Source of the DNA: Verrucomicrobiota bacterium
GTDB taxonomy: Bacteria; Verrucomicrobiota; Kiritimatiellia; Kiritimatiellales; Pontiellaceae
DNA length: 5,716 nucleotides
Assembly (NCBI GenBank): GCA_003532555.1
Contig: DOEU01000046.1
Coordinates: forward strand, 1-5,716
Reading direction: 5' to 3'
Position 1 is the first letter of the stretch, and each line of letters begins with the position of its first letter. The notes beneath the pieces are model-generated. The model was not told the DNA's origin. It worked only from the letters and a program-made list of their open reading frames with translations, and did no database searches. A program made the position numbers and the translations under genes. This document shows positions 1-5,716 of the stretch, piece after piece.

Positions 1-57
1 ATCGTCTCGCCAACCCGCGTTCTTGACCAAAAACTTACGCTCAATCTCAATACCCAT
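1..57 (-). CDS. CYTH-domain protein (triphosphatase-like), N-terminal fragment
   Basis: Only the first 19 codons are in the window; the gene runs off the left edge. The ATG is at 55-57, and the protein begins MGIEIERKFLVKNAGW. The E-I-E-R-K at residues 4-8 is the ExExK signature that opens the CYTH fold, the tunnel-shaped domain of class IV adenylate cyclases, thiamine triphosphatases and inorganic tripolyphosphatases, where the two Glu bind metal and the Lys helps bind triphosphate. Bacterial single-domain members typically start exactly this way. The start lies 4 bases after the aminotransferase stop on the same strand with no obvious Shine-Dalgarno, so translation is probably coupled to that gene. 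The ExExK motif at the extreme N-terminus makes the family call firm despite the short fragment. Substrate (inorganic triphosphate, ThTP or other) cannot be told. Confidence 0.85.
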   Translation of the reverse strand, partial: MGIEIERKFLVKNAGWRDD

Positions 58-61
58 ATAA

Positions 62-1033
62 CTACTTAAACACTCGGGTTAACCATTCACTTTTCGGCAA
101 CATCTCTGTTCGCATCTGTTCATAAAGACGTTTCGCCACAAGCCCCGGAATCCCATCACCCACAGCGACCCCATCTAGCTCAATCACCGAAGTAATATTG
201 GGAGTGGTTCCATAGACATGCATCTCATTCGCCCGTCTAACTTCATCCATTGGAATGGGCTCATAGACCGCTTCATTCAATAGACCTTGCTCAACTAACC
301 GCTGCGCCTGCTCCATAGCCCGTTTCGCCGTCGTTCCCGCCAAGACCCGCTCCGGAGGCGGCATCAAAAGCCTATTATCAGCTGAAACAATGCCAAAGTT
401 TTCAGTCGCCCCCTCACCCAAGCATCCGCTCTCATCTACCGAAACCGAGAAATCAACTCCGCCATCTACCGCCTCTTTTTTCATCAAAACATTCGGCAAA
501 TAGTTGCAACTCTTCACCCGCGCAAATAAACCTGGCTTGACCGGTATCTGACTAGTAATCACCCGCACACCCGATGAAAAAACGCCCACACCGGCGGTTG
601 TATTCAACGGATACACCACCACATAAAGTTGTTCTCCTGAACAGACCGAAGGGTCAATCCCCATCGTGCCCGGTCCCCGGGAAACCAACAAACGTACCAA
701 TGCATCCGCATGCTCTCCTGCCCGCACCGTCTGAACCACCAACTCTTTCAACTCGTTCAATTCAACCGGAAGTGATAACCCAATGGCAGAACAAGAAACC
801 TCTAACCGTCTCAAATGCGCATCCAAGTTATATATACTTCCCTCCACACATTTGAATGATTCAAAAACTCCATCCCCACGATGTACCAGATGATCATCCA
901 CTGGAACCGTCATGACCATTGGATCCGTCGTAATATAACCCGTCGTCGAAGCATACATTGCATACAACGAAGCTCGCCCCAAATCCGTCTTCAATCGCCA
1001 CTTCTCTGCCCCTACAACTGGTATTGTTTTCAT
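62..1033 (-). CDS. Class IV PLP-dependent aminotransferase (D-amino-acid/branched-chain aminotransferase or ADC lyase-like)
   Basis: A 323-residue fold-type IV PLP enzyme. Visible landmarks: HRGDGVFE at 51-58, which is the family's N-terminal substrate/PLP region; K174 in VKSCNYLPNVL, the expected Schiff-base lysine; E207 in GEGATENFG, which should contact the pyridine nitrogen; and LAGTTAKRAM at 231-240, the phosphate-binding Thr-Thr turn. The TTDPMVMTVPVDDHLVHRG stretch (35-53) and the K174 context resemble the plant plastid D-amino-acid aminotransferase/aminodeoxychorismate lyase branch more than IlvE. The substrate therefore stays open among D-amino acids, branched-chain amino acids and aminodeoxychorismate; no biosynthetic neighbours decide it. 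It has about 40 residues before the HRGDG motif, more than typical short DAATs. ATG at 1031-1033 is preceded by AAGGAA four bases away, supporting this start. Stop TAG at 62-64; the CYTH gene follows 4 bases later, probably as one transcript. Confidence 0.9.
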   Translation of the reverse strand: MKTIPVVGAEKWRLKTDLGRASLYAMYASTTGYITTDPMVMTVPVDDHLVHRGDGVFESFKCVEGSIYNLDAHLRRLEVSCSAIGLSLPVELNELKELVVQTVRAGEHADALVRLLVSRGPGTMGIDPSVCSGEQLYVVVYPLNTTAGVGVFSSGVRVITSQIPVKPGLFARVKSCNYLPNVLMKKEAVDGGVDFSVSVDESGCLGEGATENFGIVSADNRLLMPPPERVLAGTTAKRAMEQAQRLVEQGLLNEAVYEPIPMDEVRRANEMHVYGTTPNITSVIELDGVAVGDGIPGLVAKRLYEQMRTEMLPKSEWLTRVFK

Positions 1034-1044
1034 TGCATTCCTTT

Positions 1045-1072
1045 TTTATATATACGTAATAGCATATCTAAT
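1045..1072 (+). promoter_or_regulatory. Candidate sigma70-type promoter for the UXS gene
   Basis: TTTATA (1045-1050, 4 of 6 against TTGACA), a 16-base spacer, then TCTAAT (1067-1072, 5 of 6 against TATAAT). Transcription would begin near 1079, giving a leader of about 60 bases. In such AT-rich DNA, matches of this quality arise by chance, so this is a candidate only. Confidence 0.3.
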
Positions 1073-1090
1073 TTTAATCGATTTAAAATT
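1070..1090. promoter_or_regulatory. AT-rich palindrome, possible operator
   Basis: Arms AATTTTAA (1070-1077) and TTAAAATT (1083-1090) are perfect 8-base inverted repeats around TCGAT. The palindrome bridges the -10-like hexamers proposed for the two divergent genes, the place an operator would sit. It carries no G/C in its arms, so it is a weak RNA hairpin; a DNA-protein site or simple AT bias are the alternatives. A nearly identical core (TTTTAATCG, then TTTAAAA) recurs just past the UXS stop. Confidence 0.35.
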
Positions 1091-1116
1091 CTATTCCTTT
1101 ACAGCTCATGTTTTAA
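1088..1116 (-). promoter_or_regulatory. Candidate sigma70-type promoter for the aminotransferase gene
   Basis: Read on the minus strand: TTAAAA (1111-1116, 4 of 6), a 17-base spacer, then TAGAAT (1088-1093, 5 of 6 against TATAAT). The predicted start, near 1080, nearly coincides with that of the opposite promoter, so the two would overlap face to face and exclude each other. Chance matches are likely in this AT-rich gap. Confidence 0.3.
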
Positions 1117-1138
1117 TATTCCCTTTTAGGAGAAGTTC

Positions 1139-2098
1139 ATGAAAGAAGTAATAAAAAAACGTGTTCTAGTCACCGGTGGCGCCGGCTTCCTTGGCTCTTT
1201 CCTTTGCGAGCGACTCCTCAATGCCGGTCATGATGTACTCTGCATTGACAATTTTTTTACTGGCCGGAAAGCTAATATCACGCACCTGATGGACAATCCT
1301 TATTTTGAGCTCATTCGTCACGATGTCACCATCCCATTCTATTTTGAGGTCGATGAGATCTACAACCTCGCCTGTCCAGCCTCACCCATTCACTACCAAT
1401 TTGATCCGGTTCAAACCACAAAAACCAGTGTGCATGGCGCTATCAACGTCCTAGGCTTAGCCAATCGCGTCAAAGCAAAAGTCTTCCAGGCTTCCACATC
1501 TGAAGTCTACGGCGACCCCACACTTCACCCGCAACCCGAATCTTACTGGGGCAATGTCAACCCCATCGGAATCCGCTCCTGCTACGACGAAGGCAAACGC
1601 TGCGCAGAAACCCTCTTTTTTGATTATCACCGTCAACATCAACTCGAGATTAAGGTCGTTCGAATCTTCAACACCTATGGCCCTCGCATGCACCCACAAG
1701 ACGGGCGCGTCGTCTCCAACTTCATCATGCAAGCCCTTCAGGGAGATGCTATCACCATTTATGGAAATGGAAAACAGACGCGCTCTTTTTGCTATTGCGA
1801 TGATCTCATCGAAGGCTTCCTTCGACTGATGGCTAGCGATTCATCAGTAACCGGCCCCATCAACTTAGGTAACCCCGGTGAATTCACCATGATTGAACTA
1901 GCTGAAACCATTTTAGAACTCACGAACTCTTCTTCGGAATTAATATTCAAACCCCTCCCTGAAGATGACCCCAAACAACGGAGGCCCGACATCACCTTAG
2001 CGAAACAGCATCTCAACTGGGAACCTCAAATCGAACTTAGAGAAGGACTGAGTAAAACGATTGCATATTTCGACAAGCTTCTGAGTAAAGGCGAATAA
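1139..2098 (+). CDS. uxs: UDP-glucuronate decarboxylase (UDP-xylose synthase)
   Basis: A 319-residue extended short-chain dehydrogenase that converts UDP-glucuronate to UDP-xylose with a bound NAD+ (oxidation at C4, decarboxylation, re-reduction), in the cytoplasm. The Rossmann motif G13-x2-G16-x2-G19 (TGGAGFLGS) and D37 in IDNFFTG bind [17 protein letters not shown] (74-87) is a hallmark of the UXS family. STSEVYGDP (119-127) gives the catalytic Ser/Thr and Glu, and Y149-x3-K153 in CYDEGKR is the catalytic Tyr/Lys pair. [18 protein letters not shown] (175-192) and the R284-R-P-D region complete the family pattern. Length is normal for the short bacterial form without a membrane anchor. AGGAG at 1128-1132, six bases before ATG, fixes the start. 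The stop faces the DprE2-like gene across one base. UDP-xylose feeds surface polysaccharide or O-antigen, which fits the pentose chemistry next door. Confidence 0.95.
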   Translation: MKEVIKKRVLVTGGAGFLGSFLCERLLNAGHDVLCIDNFFTGRKANITHLMDNPYFELIRHDVTIPFYFEVDEIYNLACPASPIHYQFDPVQTTKTSVHGAINVLGLANRVKAKVFQASTSEVYGDPTLHPQPESYWGNVNPIGIRSCYDEGKRCAETLFFDYHRQHQLEIKVVRIFNTYGPRMHPQDGRVVSNFIMQALQGDAITIYGNGKQTRSFCYCDDLIEGFLRLMASDSSVTGPINLGNPGEFTMIELAETILELTNSSSELIFKPLPEDDPKQRRPDITLAKQHLNWEPQIELREGLSKTIAYFDKLLSKGE

Positions 2099-2099
2099 C

Positions 2100-2831
2100 T
2101 CAAATTTTTAATCGTTTAAAAATACATTCCGGTAGCACGCGTATCAACCACATGATCCATCGCCACATCCACCGCACATAAAGCGTCTCTTGCTTTCGAT
2201 GTATCCCCTTTAATATTACCCTTGCCACTTCTTCTGGCTCCGACGTCATCGTATTCGGAAGATTCCACCCTGCTACCATCTTAGTTCTACAATATCCCGG
2301 CTTCACATTCATCACAAAAACACCTGATTTGAATAACCGCTGCCGTAACCCCGATAGATAGGCATTCAATCCCGCCTTCGCACAACCATAATGATATCTC
2401 GGCGCCCGACCTCGATCACCTGCAACTGAACTCACACCCACAATCCAACCTCGACCTCGCTTTTCAAACTCATTAGCCACCAAATCTAAAATCGAGACCA
2501 CACCTGTTAAATTCGTATCCAATACCCTCCGTGCTACTTCAAACGATTGCTGACATGCTGCCGCATCGCCGAGTAGTCCCACAAAACAAATCACCCCATC
2601 CGGTCGTTCCGGTAAATCCTGATAAAAAACTTCATGCTGTTCCATATCTAACGCATCAAAAGCATGCGTGCTCACCGCCACTTGAGTCCGTGCCCGTAAA
2701 TCCTTTGCCATCCGATCCAATACGTCTCCATTGCGTGCCGCCAACATAATCGATGAACCCTGCAAAGCACACGCTTGTGCAAATGCCTGACCCATATCCG
2801 AAGTTGCACCAATTATTAATATACGTTCCAT
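2100..2831 (-). CDS. dprE2: DprE2-like short-chain reductase (polyprenylphospho-2-ketopentose reductase)
   Basis: A 243-residue classical SDR. IGATSDMG (7-14) is the NAD(P)-binding glycine turn, N107 (DTNLTG), S134 (VSSVAGDRGR) and Y148-x3-K152 form the catalytic tetrad, and VKPGYCRTKM (176-185) follows. FDALD (58-62), GLLGDA (85-90) and the C-terminal IFKRLKI closely track Mycobacterium tuberculosis DprE2, which reduces the 2-keto intermediate made by DprE1 to decaprenylphosphoryl arabinose. A Trp-rich segment at 217-229 (YVRWMWRWIMWLI, residue 218 on) is probably membrane-associated, fitting a lipid-linked substrate. The ATG at 2829-2831 overlaps the upstream stop as TAATG, with GGGGA (2839-2843, complement) seven bases ahead, so the two are translationally coupled. 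Whether the natural pentose is ribose here is inferred from homology only. Confidence 0.85.
   Translation of the reverse strand: MERILIIGATSDMGQAFAQACALQGSSIMLAARNGDVLDRMAKDLRARTQVAVSTHAFDALDMEQHEVFYQDLPERPDGVICFVGLLGDAAACQQSFEVARRVLDTNLTGVVSILDLVANEFEKRGRGWIVGVSSVAGDRGRAPRYHYGCAKAGLNAYLSGLRQRLFKSGVFVMNVKPGYCRTKMVAGWNLPNTMTSEPEEVARVILKGIHRKQETLYVRWMWRWIMWLIRVLPECIFKRLKI
2104..2123. repeat. AT-only palindrome just past the UXS stop
   Basis: Arms ATTTTTAA (2104-2111) and TTAAAAAT (2116-2123) are perfect 8-base inverted repeats around TCGT. It lies inside the last codons of the DprE2-like gene, five bases beyond the UXS stop codon. The symmetric A and T tracts could weakly help end transcription in both directions, but the stem has no G/C pair, so a terminator role is doubtful. 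It shares its core with the palindrome at 1070-1090. Confidence 0.35.
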
Positions 2832-4180
2832 TATGTGATCCCCAATCGATTCGATAATAACGAACTAAACCGAGTTGAACCCCCGTTCAACAAAGCAATG
2901 GCCTCTCTAAAATCATCGGCATGTGGATAGGTCTTCGCAAACATAGCCTCATCCATTCGCGCATCTTTTGCCAAATAAAGACGCCCTCCCCAGTCCGCAA
3001 CCATCGCATCCAACTCTTTCATCAATTTGAACACCTCAAAACAGACCGGAAAATCAAGAGCCAATGTATACCCCGCCATCGGAAATGAAATAAAACTCTC
3101 TTGCTCACCAAATAACTTCAGTACCGCTAAAAAAGAACCTAATCCACTCGCTTGAATCTTCTTTAAAATCGCTTCAACCGCCACTCGACCTGTTACTCGC
3201 GGTAGAACAAATTGATACTGCATAAATCCCCGCCGACCATAGATTCGATTCCAATTACCAATCGCATCTAACGGATAGAAAAAAGATTCATAATGAACCA
3301 AACGCTCCTTTACCGGTTTTTGATTCTGATGATAATAAACCGAATTAAAGGCCATCATCGTTCCTCGATTCAACAATCCATTCGGTAAAAAGAAAGGCAC
3401 ATTTAGCTTCCTCTGAGAAGCCGCTGAAAATGTCGAATGACCCTGAACCTGCTCCACAGTTGCATGCTCACCTCGCATCAACATTCCTCGACCCAGCGCA
3501 TCGCCTCCTGCCAAGGTATCCACCCAAGCAACTGAATACGTCCACTCATCAAAAGATTCAAATGCATCCATCAACTCACTCAGCCGTGATGCACGAATCG
3601 TCTGTTGTCGAACCCAAGCCGATTCAATCGCTTTTAACTGAAGGGTTACATTCAAAATCACTCCGCTCAATCCCATGCCACCAATCGTGAGTGCAAAAAA
3701 TTCAGGATATTCCTCCCGCGAGCATCGAACGATCGAACCATCCGCCCGCATCACTTCTAAAGACACCACATGCGCTCCGAACGAACCCTCCCCATGATGA
3801 TTTTTTCCATGAATATCTGCTGCAACAGCACCGCCCAATGTTACAAACTTTGTTCCCGGTGAAACCGGTAAAAACCAACCCCGCGGAACAAACGCCTCTA
3901 AAAGTTCAGCCAACAAGGCACCTGACTCACAGCAAACTACACCCGAAGCCGAATCAAACGATAAGAACGAACGGAACGAACGTGTCATGATCACTCGCTT
4001 CTGCAATGAGGCATCGCCATAACTCCGCCCATTCCCATATGCAATCACTTCACCCGGCTCCCCAAGTGCCACCCGCAACTGTTCAGCTTGATTAAACCGA
4101 ACTGTCTCAGCCTCCACGACCGGATAATTACCCCAATCCGCTATCTTTTGCTTCTGCATCTTATTTACCACTTGTTCCAT
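2831..4180 (-). CDS. dprE1: DprE1-like FAD-dependent oxidase (decaprenylphosphoryl-ribose 2'-epimerase, flavin subunit)
   Basis: A 449-residue VAO-family flavoprotein expected to oxidise the C2 hydroxyl of a polyprenyl-phosphate pentose, the first half of the epimerisation finished by the downstream reductase. Positions are from ATG 4178-4180. YGNGRSYGDA (48-57) and DIHGKNHHGEGSFG (122-135) are the FAD-binding signatures; H124 matches His132 of M. tuberculosis DprE1. WNRIYGRRGFMQYQFVLP (310-327), KLFGE with K355 (Lys367), and LYLAKDAR with K405 (Lys418) keep the active site. The residue aligning with the drug-target Cys387 is A374, in LALDFP. Length matches the mycobacterial enzyme. The start is uncertain: the reading frame stays open to a TTG at 4213, and another ATG lies at 4157-4159 with a better-spaced AAGTGG. 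The homologous WG motif begins about 15 residues in, so 4180 or 4159 is preferred. Confidence 0.88.
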   Translation of the reverse strand: MEQVVNKMQKQKIADWGNYPVVEAETVRFNQAEQLRVALGEPGEVIAYGNGRSYGDASLQKRVIMTRSFRSFLSFDSASGVVCCESGALLAELLEAFVPRGWFLPVSPGTKFVTLGGAVAADIHGKNHHGEGSFGAHVVSLEVMRADGSIVRCSREEYPEFFALTIGGMGLSGVILNVTLQLKAIESAWVRQQTIRASRLSELMDAFESFDEWTYSVAWVDTLAGGDALGRGMLMRGEHATVEQVQGHSTFSAASQRKLNVPFFLPNGLLNRGTMMAFNSVYYHQNQKPVKERLVHYESFFYPLDAIGNWNRIYGRRGFMQYQFVLPRVTGRVAVEAILKKIQASGLGSFLAVLKLFGEQESFISFPMAGYTLALDFPVCFEVFKLMKELDAMVADWGGRLYLAKDARMDEAMFAKTYPHADDFREAIALLNGGSTRFSSLLSNRLGIT

Positions 4181-4206
4181 ACCTCTAATCAATATACATA
4201 GAATTG

Positions 4207-4584
4207 ATGGCAAAAGTAGAGATCAATTGCACCAATTGCGGAACAGAAAGTTTCTTACATCGGGATGCGCTATACGAAGGGCTCACCAAAACAGGTGAAT
4301 CTCTTAGTTGCTCTGCTTGCGGTCACGTCTATCCAAATGAAGAAGCCGTGCCCTTTCTAAACGAGATCCCTCAAGCCATAGTCTTTACCGATGCCGACCG
4401 GTCCCAAAATCCCAATATCTTTTCTAAAACCGAAGCAGAAAATCTATGTCGATACTGCACTAATTATATTGTGAACCCCTTCACGCAATTCTGTGCCTTG
4501 CATAAAAAAGAGGTTCAAGCTACCGAAAGCTGTCCTCAATTCAATAAGTATGAAGATAACAGCGATTCAAAATTCACCCTTTAA
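4207..4584 (+). CDS. Small double cysteine-cluster protein, function unknown
   Basis: A 125-residue cytoplasmic protein with no signal or membrane segment. Residues 8-38 form a zinc-ribbon: C8-x2-C11, then C35-x2-C38 in SCSACGHVYP. A linker rich in acidic and polar residues leads to a second cluster: C81-x2-C84, C96 in FCALH, and C109 in ESCPQF. The spacing of that second set (CxxC, then C, then C followed by x-F) resembles small domains that bind either zinc or a cubane iron-sulphur cluster, such as those in small subunits of glycyl-radical decarboxylases. I do not recognise the whole protein. ATG at 4207 is chosen over a TTG at 4204; neither has a clear ribosome site. It is divergent from the DprE1-like gene by only about 26 bases and overlaps the RmuC stop by four bases. 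The clear cysteine pairs and long open frame make it a real gene. Confidence 0.8.
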   Translation: MAKVEINCTNCGTESFLHRDALYEGLTKTGESLSCSACGHVYPNEEAVPFLNEIPQAIVFTDADRSQNPNIFSKTEAENLCRYCTNYIVNPFTQFCALHKKEVQATESCPQFNKYEDNSDSKFTL

Positions 4585-5711
4585 CCTTCCGGCTCATCTA
4601 AAAGCTCAGGTTCCTGATGCAACTCCACTTTTTCGATCTTTTCAAACCGACTTGAAATTTTTCGGGCAGATGTATGGACCTCTTCCACATCCCGATTTGC
4701 CTGATCAATATGTTTCGCTAAATTCCCCATCCGAGATTGGAAACGCTCAAAATCTTTCGATAAAGCTACTAAATGGTCTTGAATGATATGCACTTGTTTA
4801 CGCGTGGCTGCATCCTTCAGCACGGCTCGAGATGTCGTTAGCACAGCCATCATCGTCGTAGGTGAAGTCAACCAGACGCGTGCTTGTTGCGCTGTTTCAA
4901 CCAAATCAGGGAAACGTGCATGAATCTCTGCAAATACTGCTTCCGCAGGAATAAACATCACCGCACCATCAGCAGTCGCTCCGGAGATAATATATTTTTC
5001 AGCAATATCTTTTATGTGCTTTTTAATGTCCTGACGAAACTGTTGTTCTGCTTGTTTTCGCTCCGGTTCTGAGATATCCGGATTGGACAATCGCTGATAA
5101 CTTTCTAACGGAAATTTCGAATCGATACATAGCTTACCCGTAGGCTCGGGTAAAAAAAGGACACAATCCGCACGAACACCACTCGGAAACGTATACTGCT
5201 CAGCAAAAGTATTTGGCGGCATAACATTCGTAATTAAACCACTTAACTGCACTTCGCCGAAGGCGCCTCGTGACCGCTTATCCGCCAAAATTTCCTTTAA
5301 TGAAACTACATTACCCGATAATGCCGCCATTTCCTCTTGCGCCTTATCAATCAACGCCAGTCTTTTCTGCACTTCACTAAAAACACTGGTTGTTTTTTCA
5401 AATCCTTTATCTAATCGCTCCTCAACCCGACCACTGATTTCACCCAACCGCCGTTCATTAGTCTCCACCAGATCTTTAAACCGTTCTCCTAACTGCCGCC
5501 CACTGCGCTCTAAAGATTCATCTACTCGTTGCCGAACTTTGTCCACATCTTCCCGTAGCTCTTTCTCAAGGCCGCGCATAATTTGTTCGACTCGCTCCAT
5601 CTGATCAGAACGCTCTCGTATGCCCGCATCCATCCGGGCCTGCATTCGAGCTGAGCTCCATAAAAGAAAAATAAGATTCAGGATTAGAACACACCCGATA
5701 ATTATCAACAC
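4581..5711 (-). CDS. rmuC: RmuC-family protein (DNA recombination/inversion-limiting), N-terminus at window edge
   Basis: RmuC proteins carry an N-terminal membrane helix, a coiled coil and a restriction-endonuclease-like core; in E. coli loss raises inversions at short inverted repeats, with a presumed nuclease role. Here residues 2-18 are hydrophobic (LIIIGCVLILNLIFLLW), 25-130 are heptad-like and charged (coiled coil), and the core has RGAFGEVQLSGL (148-159), GVRADCVLFLP (178-188), CIDSKFPLESY (195-205, D197/K199 as likely active-site residues), DGAVMFIPAEAVFAEI (248-263) and SPTTMMAVL (283-291). It ends in an acidic tail. At 376 residues it is shorter than E. coli RmuC, mainly in the coiled coil. 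The counted start is GTG at 5709-5711; the frame has no stop before the window end, so a start a few codons upstream is possible. Its TAA shares TTAA with the convergent gene's stop. Confidence 0.92.
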   Translation of the reverse strand: MLIIIGCVLILNLIFLLWSSARMQARMDAGIRERSDQMERVEQIMRGLEKELREDVDKVRQRVDESLERSGRQLGERFKDLVETNERRLGEISGRVEERLDKGFEKTTSVFSEVQKRLALIDKAQEEMAALSGNVVSLKEILADKRSRGAFGEVQLSGLITNVMPPNTFAEQYTFPSGVRADCVLFLPEPTGKLCIDSKFPLESYQRLSNPDISEPERKQAEQQFRQDIKKHIKDIAEKYIISGATADGAVMFIPAEAVFAEIHARFPDLVETAQQARVWLTSPTTMMAVLTTSRAVLKDAATRKQVHIIQDHLVALSKDFERFQSRMGNLAKHIDQANRDVEEVHTSARKISSRFEKIEKVELHQEPELLDEPEG

Positions 5712-5716
5712 CGTAT

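Larger units (their letters stand above)
1034..1138. promoter_or_regulatory. Divergent intergenic region between aminotransferase and UXS genes
   Basis: The single real non-coding gap in the window, 105 bases, strongly AT-rich. It separates two genes transcribed away from each other, so it must hold at least the promoter for each unless one is read from elsewhere. It contains the ribosome sites of both genes (AAGGAA for the minus gene; AGGAG at 1128-1132 for the plus gene), a palindrome at 1070-1090, and weak promoter-like hexamers on each side of it, listed separately. Confidence 0.7.

Noticed and set aside
1098..1119. TTTACA and TAATAT as a promoter just before UXS
   Set aside because: Spacing between the hexamers is about 10 bases, too short, and the start would fall on the ribosome site.
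574..1129. Plus-strand open frames opposite the aminotransferase gene and into the gap
   Set aside because: Antisense to a well-supported PLP enzyme, with unconvincing composition; the second only extends into the AT-rich gap by chance.
1457..2016. Open frames on both strands within the UXS gene
   Set aside because: UXS motifs run uninterrupted through this stretch; these are shadows in other frames.
3430..3990. Two consecutive plus-strand open frames opposite the DprE1-like gene
   Set aside because: Low-complexity Pro/His/Ser-rich translations lying wholly antisense to a strongly conserved flavoprotein; no ribosome site or family motif.
4580..4620. Possible hairpin terminator from AACCT and AGGTT near the convergent stops
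   Set aside because: Only a 5-base stem with a long loop and no following T tract in either direction.
4493..4786. Plus-strand frame spanning the cysteine-cluster/RmuC junction
   Set aside because: Overlaps two real genes and shows no motif; the frame is an accident of the TTAA convergence.
1..5716. Novel defence, toxin-antitoxin, CRISPR or mobile-element system
   Set aside because: Every frame of size is accounted for by housekeeping or glycan enzymes apart from the small cysteine-cluster protein; no direct-repeat array, transposase, integrase or terminal inverted repeats were seen.

Overview
The window is a densely packed piece of bacterial chromosome with seven protein genes, two of them touching a window edge. 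I see no RNA gene, mobile element, CRISPR array or phage gene. The only clear non-coding stretch is about 105 bases between two divergent genes (1034-1138). The organism looks like a Gram-negative-type bacterium of middling GC. The sequence alone does not fix the phylum. The DprE1/DprE2 pair is best known from Actinobacteria, but codon use with many A/T-ending codons and the gene neighbourhood do not look actinobacterial.

Layout from left to right: (1) the first 19 codons of a CYTH-domain phosphohydrolase on the minus strand, whose start lies 4 bases after the stop of (2) a class IV PLP aminotransferase, also minus. (3) A divergent AT-rich regulatory gap with an 8-bp-armed palindrome. (4) On the plus strand, a UDP-glucuronate decarboxylase (UDP-xylose synthase). 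(5) Converging on it with a single base between stops, a minus-strand two-gene operon in which a DprE1-like FAD oxidase is followed by a DprE2-like short-chain reductase through a TAATG stop/start overlap. (6) Divergent from that operon, a small plus-strand protein of unknown function with two four-cysteine clusters. (7) Converging on it and sharing the same TTAA for both stops, an RmuC-family protein whose N-terminus reaches the right edge.

The coherent theme is pentose and glycan-precursor chemistry in the middle. UXS makes UDP-xylose. DprE1 plus DprE2 carry out a two-step oxidation/reduction epimerisation at C2 of a polyprenyl-phosphate-linked pentose (ribose to arabinose in mycobacteria). 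Together they suggest the cell makes pentose-containing surface polysaccharide or glycolipid, but no glycosyltransferase, prenyltransferase or phosphatase partner is in view. The CYTH/aminotransferase pair, the cysteine-cluster protein and RmuC look like ordinary neighbours with separate jobs. I found no convincing new defence or mobile system. The best leads are the DprE1/E2-UXS association, the alanine at the benzothiazinone cysteine position of the DprE1 homologue, the unassigned double-cluster protein, and the two near-identical palindromes that flank the UXS gene.
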